A stretch of DNA of 11,016 bases from JBKJTP01 sp046590195 (GTDB lineage Bacteria > Bacteroidota > Ignavibacteria > Palsa-1295). Under the pieces are notes generated by a model, which saw only the letters and a program-made list of their open reading frames with translations, did not search any database and was not told the origin of the DNA. The stretch lies in assembly GCA_046590195.1 (NCBI GenBank), contig JBKJTP010000200.1, positions 1-11,016 of the forward strand, in the 5' to 3' direction. The position numbers were made by a program, and so were the translations under genes. Below are positions 5,850 through 11,016 of the stretch, one piece after another (the stretch's first letter is position 1; each line of letters opens with the position of its first letter).

Positions 5850-7940
5850 CTACCGTAGGACCACCAGCTGCTTTGTTTCCACGGTGTCACCATTCGTGAT
5901 GCGATAGGAGTACGACCCACTCGCTAACAAGCGCGTATCGAGAGTAACTTGATATTGTCCAGGCAGCATAAGTTGCTCGACAGGTGTTGCAACGAGTGCT
6001 GCTGAAGCATTGAAGACTTCGATCCTCACAACTCCAGTTCTGGTGACAGTATAGTCGATCGTGGCTCTATCTGTCGCTGGATTTGGATAGCTTTGTTCCA
6101 ATGCGCCAGTTTCCACCATGGAGTAAGTGCGACCGGCATCGATCGAAGCGGTGCCGCCGCTTGTGGTGCGTATGATCGTACCCCCAAACCCCACCGCGGT
6201 GCCATGATCTGCATCCTTGAAGTGAACACCCAACAAAAAATTTGATGTACAGCTTGACTGTAGTGACCAAGTTTGTCCGCCGTCGATCGTATGAAGGATG
6301 GTCCCGGCAGCGCCCACTGCGGTGCCAGTGCTTGCATTTACGAATGAAACGGCATCAAGATCCTTCTCTGTACCACTCACTTGTGCGGTCCAGGTGAGAC
6401 CGGCATTCGTTGTCCGAATGATGGTGCCACCGCCACCGATAGCGATGCCTGTGCTGGCATCAGGAAATACTACCCCTTCGAGCGAGAAGACCGTCCCACT
6501 CGTTTGTCGCGACCAAGTCGCACCTGCATCAGTTGATCGAAGCATCATTCCGTTTTCGCCTGTCAGTGTCCATGTGTTCGCATCGGTAAAAGCAATGCCA
6601 CCGATGTATCCTGCCGCCCCGGTAGTCAACGGATCCCATGTTGCACCGCCATCCGTGGTGCGTAGCACCGTACCGACCGCACCAGCGACAATACCATTAT
6701 TGGCGTCCACGAACTTCACGCGATACAACATTTTAGTTGTTCCGCTTGCCTGAGCTACCCACGTTTCTCCGCCGTTGGTCGTCCTGATGATCGTGCCGCC
6801 TGTGCCGACAGCAGTCCCTGTATTGACATCTGTAAAATCGACCTCCCATAGGTCAGCAGTTGTTCCGCTTGCCTGAGGTGTCCACTGAGCGCCTCCGTTC
6901 GTAGTTCGCAGGATGACTCCACCTGCTCCAATTGCTGTTCCAACATTCACGTCAGAGAAGTACACCCCATACATGGTTTCTCTTGAACCTCGTTGCTGAT
7001 CCACCCATGTCAATCCTGCATCCGTAGTACGAAGAGTTACCCCATAGATGCCGACAGCTGTTGCGGTGTTGTTATCTGAGAAGGAAACGCGCCAGAGATT
7101 TGCTGAAAGATTAACAAAGGAATTTGTCCACGTCAGACCACCATCAGTTGTGCGAAGGATGGCGTTACCGATTCCTACAGCGACGCCCACATTCGCATCA
7201 AAGAACGCGACTCCCTGCAAGCCTGAAGTAGTCCCACTAACTTGCTTTGTCCACGTTGTACCCCCGTCCGTTGTTCTTAGAATTGACCCGGCGGATCCAA
7301 CGGCAGTGCCTACATTGGTGCTTGGGAAGACCACTCCGAAGAGTGTATTTGTTGTGCCACTCGTTTGGGTCTCCCAATTTGCACCGCCATCGATCGTGCG
7401 AAGGATCGTCCCTGCAACGCCGATAGCAGTGCCTGTATTGTCATCAGTGAAGAATGCTTGATAGAGGCTATTGCTTGTGCCACTAGCCTGCGATACCCAA
7501 GTTATTCCAGCGTCAGTCGTCTTCAGTATCGCACCTCCGTGTCCAGCGGCATATCCTATGTTTGGACTGGTAAACTGGATGCTCCGAAGATTATTCTTTA
7601 CACCACTCGATCGCGGCGTCCATGTCTCACCCCCATTCGATGTGAAGAGGATCGTGCCGCTATCACCAGCAACGAATCCCGTACTCGCATCAAAGAAATG
7701 AGAACCGCCTCGCAAGTTAAGTGATTTTCCACTGTTCTGCTTCACCCAGTCCAAGCCTCCGTTGGTAGTTCGGAGAATGGTGCCGACGTCTCCGATCGCG
7801 TATCCTACGTTATTATCAATGAACTGCACCCCAACCAAGTGGCTGCCTTGTGGTAAGGGATTCTGCCATCGCCAGCCCGATTGAGAGTAAGACTGACTAT
7901 AGCACAAGACAAGCATTAGGATGACAAGTAGTTTCTTCAT
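5850..7940 (-). CDS. Secreted Ycf48-like beta-propeller protein with T9SS sorting domain
   Basis: A 696-aa exported protein. Residues 1-20 are a signal peptide (MKK, then LLVILMLVL, cut after SYSQ). Residues 21-602 hold 14 tandem repeats of the Ycf48/BNR-like type; each has a core like AVGxxGTILRTTDGGxTW. Repeats 3-13 are each exactly 41 aa, and the last lacks the Trp. Residues from about 613 to 696 form a T9SS C-terminal sorting domain (SYPNPATDRATIDY, then a YSYRIT strand and a Lys-rich end). Such proteins cross the outer membrane by type IX secretion and are anchored or released. Ycf48 (HCF136) in cyanobacteria is a seven-bladed propeller that aids photosystem II assembly; here only the fold is shared, and 14 repeats would fit two seven-bladed propellers (inference). 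The ATG at 7938-7940 lies 23 nt after the upstream gene's stop, suggesting an operon. Substrate or ligand is unknown. Confidence 0.9.
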   Translation of the reverse strand: MKKLLVILMLVLCYSQSYSQSGWRWQNPLPQGSHLVGVQFIDNNVGYAIGDVGTILRTTNGGLDWVKQNSGKSLNLRGGSHFFDASTGFVAGDSGTILFTSNGGETWTPRSSGVKNNLRSIQFTSPNIGYAAGHGGAILKTTDAGITWVSQASGTSNSLYQAFFTDDNTGTAIGVAGTILRTIDGGANWETQTSGTTNTLFGVVFPSTNVGTAVGSAGSILRTTDGGTTWTKQVSGTTSGLQGVAFFDANVGVAVGIGNAILRTTDGGLTWTNSFVNLSANLWRVSFSDNNTATAVGIYGVTLRTTDAGLTWVDQQRGSRETMYGVYFSDVNVGTAIGAGGVILRTTNGGAQWTPQASGTTADLWEVDFTDVNTGTAVGTGGTIIRTTNGGETWVAQASGTTKMLYRVKFVDANNGIVAGAVGTVLRTTDGGATWDPLTTGAAGYIGGIAFTDANTWTLTGENGMMLRSTDAGATWSRQTSGTVFSLEGVVFPDASTGIAIGGGGTIIRTTNAGLTWTAQVSGTEKDLDAVSFVNASTGTAVGAAGTILHTIDGGQTWSLQSSCTSNFLLGVHFKDADHGTAVGFGGTIIRTTSGGTASIDAGRTYSMVETGALEQSYPNPATDRATIDYTVTRTGVVRIEVFNASAALVATPVEQLMLPGQYQVTLDTRLLASGSYSYRITNGDTVETKQLVVLR
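6135..7880 (-). repeat. Array of 14 tandem coding repeats (unit 123 bp / 41 aa)
   Basis: Repeat boundaries by residue: 21-68, 69-110, then eleven units of exactly 41 residues from 111 to 561, and a final degenerate unit 562-602. Most units run xSGTxxxLxxVxFxDxNxGTAVGxxGTILRTTDGGxTWxxQ. At DNA level most copies have diverged, but neighbouring units 9 and 10 share an identical 20-nt tract at 6858-6877 and 6735-6754, exactly 123 nt apart. Confidence 0.9.
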
Positions 7941-7963
7941 TGTTGTATCGATTTGCGATAGAC

Positions 7964-10018
7964 TCAGTCTTTAATGATCAGCTTTGTCACGGAAGATCCT
8001 TCCGAGATAAAGCGGGCGAGATAGGCTCCACTTGGCAGAGCAGTCAGGTCGATAGAGAACTGATCACCGATGGTGTTTTGAATGTCCAATAACTGTTGAC
8101 CGATCAGACTGGATATAACGACGCGAGTCTCTTCTGTGGCGCCCTTCCTCGAGCGCATCTGCACCTTCACAACGCTAGTGGTAGGATTGGGACTTAGAGT
8201 GATGTTGCCGTTTTGCTTTAAGTGATCCGAGACTCCAAGCTGGGCATAATCAGATAGCTTCCGATACCAGATACCCGCGCCAGCGGCAGCGGCGAAAAGC
8301 TTATCGCCTACAAAAGTAATCGACTGTGCAGTGTAAAAGTGGTCAGGCTTTGATCCGGCATCCAACCACGTTGTGCCGTTGTTGGTAGAGACGAACAACC
8401 CAAAGTCACCTGCTGCGAACACCAAGCCTCCGATAGACTTTATCCCGTAAACGACGCCTCCGCCAAGAAAGGCACATGCTCCCCATGTAACCCCTTTGTC
8501 TGATGAACGGTAAATACTCCCTTGAGTCCATCCGTTGCTGACGAAGAGATAGTCGTCATTCGACCCTATTCCATAGATCGACCCAGCAGGGATGTTCGTG
8601 CATTTGGTCCAATTGAATCCGTTGTCGCTTGAGTAAAATACTCCAGAGTTGTATGTGCCTGCGAAAAGGTCGCTACCGATCGATGTAAAATTAAGAGCTC
8701 CGTTGGGGAAGCCTGCACAAACAGTCCATGTTGCGCCTCCATCGGTCGACACGTATGCGCCATACGAGGCAAAATCGAGTGGTTGAGTTGCAGCAAGAAG
8801 TGTTGTGCCTGTTGAGTAGACGTTCCTAACATATTCGCCACCGATCCCAGCAGGTATCCAACGAGATCGATCTGCACTCAAGCGAAACAATCCAGTATCA
8901 CTCCCGACAAACACCTCTTTGCCAAGTAAGGCTATTGATGTCCCCAATCTCGTTCCTGAATCGAGCCGGTGCCATGTTGATCCAAGATCGGATGAGTGAT
9001 AGATATATGCACCGGCTGCGTAAAGGTGCGTCGTACCTGCATCGTCTATGCTTCCAGCGATCGCTCTCGATGTTGTCCCGATGACGCCTGTATCCACCCG
9101 GTTCCAGCTTGTGGCTTTGTCAGCTGAGCGGAAGATGCCAGCGTCTCCGCAGAGGTAAAGCGCATCGCCATCCGTTGCGATAGCGGCGACATAACTATTG
9201 AAGCCACGGCTGTTGGTCCAGCTACTGCCGTTGTTCGTGGAGCGATAAACTCCATCGGAGGTTCCGTAGAATAGATCGCTGCCACTAGGGATGAGAAGAG
9301 ACTCATCGTAGGCCTGAGGCTCAGGGAGGCCCGTATGTACGCTGCTCCAATTGTTACCATCGTCCATAGATAAGAAGACACCATCATCGAGCGCAACAAA
9401 GATCGAATTTCCTAAGGCTGCTAGAGAGCGGATCGTCGTAGTGTTCAAGCTCTGTTGGATCGGCGACCACGTTGCGCCCTTATCGCTGGATACGTAAATA
9501 CCGTCTCCATTCGAGCCTGCGATGATCTTGTTGCCGTGCTTGATCAGGCCATTTACGCTACCTGTAGGTCCTTGGCTCAAGGCAGTCCAGGTCGTGCCAT
9601 CGTTGCTCGACATGAATACCCCTGCGCCGGTCGCCGCAAAAAGGTCCGTGCCATCGACGAGCAGCGTATAGATCCTTAAGTTTGTGAGCCCAGTGTTCAC
9701 AGCACTCCAGGTAGTGCCACCATCCAGCGAAAGGAACACGCCGGAGTATGTACCTGCAAAGAGCTTTGCGCCAACGACCTGTATCTCGGGAAATAGCGCC
9801 TTTGGGGCTGCGAGCTTACGCCAGTTCTTCCCTCGATCGCTTGAGTGCATGATGCCGCCGTTCGTGCAAGCGTATAGATCATTGCCATTAGCGGTTAGGC
9901 TGTAAAAATCTCCGCCATAAGGTCCTTCGGTTTGCACCCATTGGCTTTCCGCAGGAACTGACAGTAAACACAATGCGGCCAAAGCGGCCAGCGCCATACG
10001 TAATATCAAGCGTTTCAT
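7964..10018 (-). CDS. Secreted Asp-box (BNR/sortilin-like) repeat protein with T9SS sorting domain
   Basis: A 684-aa exported protein using the ATG at 10016-10018. A TTG at 10057 would add 13 residues before the signal peptide and is less likely. Residues 1-26 are a signal peptide (MKRLILRMALAALAALCLL, cut near AESQ). About 13 Asp-box motifs of the form S-x-D-x-G-x-x-W follow, for example SSDRGKNW, SLDGGTTW, SSDKGATW, STDGGATW and STNNGTTW, spaced about 40-50 residues. Unlike the neighbour, spacing is irregular. Asp boxes mark beta-propeller blades in sialidases, sortilins and reelin, but no sialidase Arg triad or FRIP motif is evident, so a binding rather than enzymatic role is more likely. 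Residues 603-684 are a T9SS type A sorting domain (LSPNPTTSVVKV, then LPSGAYLARF and a Lys-rich end). It is probably the first gene of a two-gene unit with the Ycf48-like protein. Ligand unknown. Confidence 0.88.
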   Translation of the reverse strand: MKRLILRMALAALAALCLLSVPAESQWVQTEGPYGGDFYSLTANGNDLYACTNGGIMHSSDRGKNWRKLAAPKALFPEIQVVGAKLFAGTYSGVFLSLDGGTTWSAVNTGLTNLRIYTLLVDGTDLFAATGAGVFMSSNDGTTWTALSQGPTGSVNGLIKHGNKIIAGSNGDGIYVSSDKGATWSPIQQSLNTTTIRSLAALGNSIFVALDDGVFLSMDDGNNWSSVHTGLPEPQAYDESLLIPSGSDLFYGTSDGVYRSTNNGSSWTNSRGFNSYVAAIATDGDALYLCGDAGIFRSADKATSWNRVDTGVIGTTSRAIAGSIDDAGTTHLYAAGAYIYHSSDLGSTWHRLDSGTRLGTSIALLGKEVFVGSDTGLFRLSADRSRWIPAGIGGEYVRNVYSTGTTLLAATQPLDFASYGAYVSTDGGATWTVCAGFPNGALNFTSIGSDLFAGTYNSGVFYSSDNGFNWTKCTNIPAGSIYGIGSNDDYLFVSNGWTQGSIYRSSDKGVTWGACAFLGGGVVYGIKSIGGLVFAAGDFGLFVSTNNGTTWLDAGSKPDHFYTAQSITFVGDKLFAAAAGAGIWYRKLSDYAQLGVSDHLKQNGNITLSPNPTTSVVKVQMRSRKGATEETRVVISSLIGQQLLDIQNTIGDQFSIDLTALPSGAYLARFISEGSSVTKLIIKD

Positions 10019-10121
10019 AAGATACAGGATCAATTGGTGGAGAACATCGAGAGTCAAGAAAGCGGCAAACGCTCAGAAGTAAGGAAGCAGAGCGGTACCG
10101 TGCCTGGCGACCGCATGAGTG

Positions 10122-10129
10122 TAAAGATA
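10122..10129 (-). promoter_or_regulatory. Possible Bacteroidota-type -7 box
   Basis: On the minus strand this reads TATCTTTA, 7 of 8 bases matching the Bacteroidota -7 consensus TAnnTTTG. A TTG occurs upstream on the same strand, but its 15-nt spacing is shorter than the usual ~19, so the -33 element is not supported. If used, the leader of the Asp-box gene would be about 100 nt. Confidence 0.25.
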
Positions 10130-10160
10130 CGCTATTCATCGAGCCAATCCTAGTGCTAAA

Positions 10161-10202
10161 AGTCATGACAATAGGTGACTAAAGTCACGAAATTGCATGA
10201 CT
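10161..10202. promoter_or_regulatory. Cluster of TGACT/AGTCA half-sites (candidate operator)
   Basis: A perfect palindrome GTGACT-AA-AGTCAC occupies 10175-10188. An 8-bp palindrome GTCATGAC lies at 10162-10169, and a further TGACT at 10198-10202. AGTCA/TGAC(T) words thus recur five times in 42 bp. The cluster is 143-184 nt upstream of the Asp-box gene's ATG, near where its promoter should be. The binding factor is unknown. Confidence 0.4.
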
Positions 10203-10270
10203 TATCCAGGAAACGGGACTGGCCGTCGGCCTCATCGTTCGTTTTACACCCTGCCCGATGCCTACGAGCA

Positions 10271-10300
10271 CAAAAAAGCCGCCCGAGATATTCGGGCGGC
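10271..10300 (-). terminator. Intrinsic terminator of the partial T9SS-protein gene
   Basis: GCCGCCCGA (10278-10286) and TCGGGCGGC (10292-10300) form a perfect 9-bp GC-rich stem with a 5-nt loop. On the minus strand the hairpin is followed by TTTTTTG (10277-10271). It lies 26 nt beyond the stop of the gene ending at 10327. Confidence 0.92.
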
Positions 10301-10326
10301 TTCTAAATCGATCGAGCTTAGCTGGA

Positions 10327-11016
10327 TCACTCTTTCACGATGCGCTTAGTTGCACTGGTCCCGTCTGCTAATGTGATCTTCGCAAAGTAGACACCAGAAG
10401 GGAGGTCTGTGAGATCGATATTAATATTCTCAGCACCGATCTTGCTGACCTCGAGGATCGTTGAACCGACGACGTTTGTGACACTCAATCCAATTGCGCC
10501 TTCGAGACCTGCAATGTGGGTGAGACCTGAAGTTGGATTCGGATGCACACTGATCATATCTGATGCTGCACTTTCCGAAACAGCAGATACCATAAGTTCT
10601 GAAAACGGACGCTTCCAGACGCCCGCTGAACTTGAGCCTGTAAACAGGTACGAACCGCTTACGAGCACTGAATTGACCCATTGGTTCTTTAGACCTTCAC
10701 TGACATCCATCCAGCCGAATCCTTCCTCTGGTAGGAGAAATACGCCGTTAAAAGTTGCGGCGTACAGATTCGTGGCTCCACTGCCATTATCGATCGCTGC
10801 AAGTGAGAGAACGTATTCGCTATTCATTGTACCCATTGAGAGATCGGTCCACGTTGCGCCGCTGTCATCTGAACGATAGACGCCGTAGTTGCCAGCGTAT
10901 AATGTGGTACCGTGGCTGACGAAGCCGTACACATAGCCGGTGGTAGGGAGGCCTGTACCCGCGGTCCATGTGATCCCTGCATCCAGTGAATAGAAATTCC
11001 CCGCAACATCTTTGGA
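10327..11016 (-). CDS. Secreted Asp-box repeat protein with T9SS sorting domain, C-terminal 229 residues (start beyond window)
   Basis: The frame stays open to the window edge, so this is the 3' part of a longer gene; an internal GTG at 10932 is not a real start, because Asp-box sequence continues upstream of it. Visible Asp boxes are SLDAGITW near the edge and SDDSGATW about 45 residues on; a degenerate blade (PEEGFGW) follows, then a GSSSAGVWKRP strand. The last 77 or so residues are a T9SS type A sorting domain (ISVHPNPTSGLTHI, IDLTDLPSGVYFAKI, then a Lys/Arg end). The architecture resembles the neighbour at 7964-10018, so they are probably paralogues. LPSGVYFAKI here and LPSGAYLARF there show close tail similarity. 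A strong terminator follows, so it is transcribed separately from the two genes downstream. Total length, signal peptide and number of blades cannot be seen. Function unknown; likely a surface or secreted binding protein. Confidence 0.88.
   Translation of the reverse strand, partial: SKDVAGNFYSLDAGITWTAGTGLPTTGYVYGFVSHGTTLYAGNYGVYRSDDSGATWTDLSMGTMNSEYVLSLAAIDNGSGATNLYAATFNGVFLLPEEGFGWMDVSEGLKNQWVNSVLVSGSYLFTGSSSAGVWKRPFSELMVSAVSESAASDMISVHPNPTSGLTHIAGLEGAIGLSVTNVVGSTILEVSKIGAENINIDLTDLPSGVYFAKITLADGTSATKRIVKE

Larger units (their letters stand above)
10019..10326. other. Intergenic region between two T9SS-protein genes
   Basis: 308 bp with no supported gene. On the minus strand it holds, in order: the terminator of the partial upstream gene (10271-10300), about 70 bp with no recognised signal, a cluster of TGACT/AGTCA words (10161-10202), a weak -7-like box (10122-10129) and an untranslated leader of about 95-100 nt. 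Short open frames across it lack family features. Confidence 0.6.

Noticed and set aside
6298..7461. Long plus-strand frames opposite the Ycf48-like repeats
   Set aside because: They repeat with the 123-nt period of the minus-strand gene and are Pro/Val-rich mirror products of it.
6135..7880. CRISPR-like or non-coding tandem array
   Set aside because: The periodicity is explained by coding repeats in a continuous frame; units are diverged and there are no spacers.
7964..10018. Sialidase activity for the Asp-box protein
   Set aside because: Asp boxes alone are not diagnostic; no FRIP motif or catalytic Arg/Tyr/Glu set was recognised.
10019..10057. TTG at 10057 as start of the Asp-box gene
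   Set aside because: It would put 13 non-signal residues ahead of a textbook signal peptide that starts at the ATG at 10018.
9888..10166. 92-residue minus-strand frame spanning the start of the Asp-box gene
   Set aside because: Out of frame with the real gene, begins in the presumed promoter region, and shows no signal peptide or domain.
10327..10932. GTG at 10932 as a true start for the right-edge gene
   Set aside because: Asp-box repeat sequence continues in frame upstream to the window edge, so the gene is partial rather than starting here.

Overview
The window looks like a chromosomal segment of a bacterium from the Bacteroidota/Chlorobiota/Ignavibacteriota/Kapabacteria assemblage (FCB group). 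Three things point there. At least three proteins end in a type IX secretion system (T9SS) C-terminal sorting domain, a hallmark of that group. The order ileS, DksA-type regulator, lspA is a familiar arrangement in Bacteroidota. None of the six start codons visible inside the window has a strong Shine-Dalgarno sequence 5-10 nt upstream. The exact phylum is an inference.

Left half, plus strand (1-5171), housekeeping: the 3' part of ileS (isoleucyl-tRNA synthetase, type-2-like, with the KMSKS loop); a 303-bp intergenic stretch with a 14-bp tandem repeat over the ileS stop, an intrinsic terminator and a probable dispersed repeat; a 400-aa TraR/DksA-family regulator with an unusual histone-H1-like Lys/Ala/Pro/Ser-rich N-terminal half; a perfect-palindrome terminator; lspA (signal peptidase II); and an RluD-type 23S rRNA pseudouridine synthase overlapping lspA by 11 nt. 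lspA and the synthase form a translationally coupled pair. IleS and the synthase act in translation, LspA matures lipoproteins, and the DksA-type protein probably acts on RNA polymerase.

Middle (5172-5849): a convergent junction carrying an inverted-repeat element, then a small EVE-domain protein on the minus strand. The T-tract of the upstream gene's terminator stops 2 nt before the EVE start codon.

Right half, minus strand (5850-11016): three consecutive secreted beta-propeller-type proteins, all with T9SS sorting tails. One has 14 Ycf48-like repeats, mostly of exactly 41 residues. One has about 13 Asp-box (BNR/sortilin-like) repeats. The third runs off the window end. The first two in coordinate order are separated by 23 nt and probably cotranscribed from the region around 10120-10200, which has a candidate promoter and a cluster of TGACT/AGTCA half-sites. 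A strong terminator isolates them from the third gene. They are likely surface-attached or released exoproteins; ligands are unknown.

No RNA genes, CRISPR arrays, insertion sequences or clear horizontal-transfer island were seen. The most distinctive observations are the H1-like/DksA fusion with a Cys-to-His change in its zinc finger, the strictly periodic 14-repeat secreted protein, and terminators placed directly against the starts of lspA and the EVE gene. No coherent new multi-gene system is evident.
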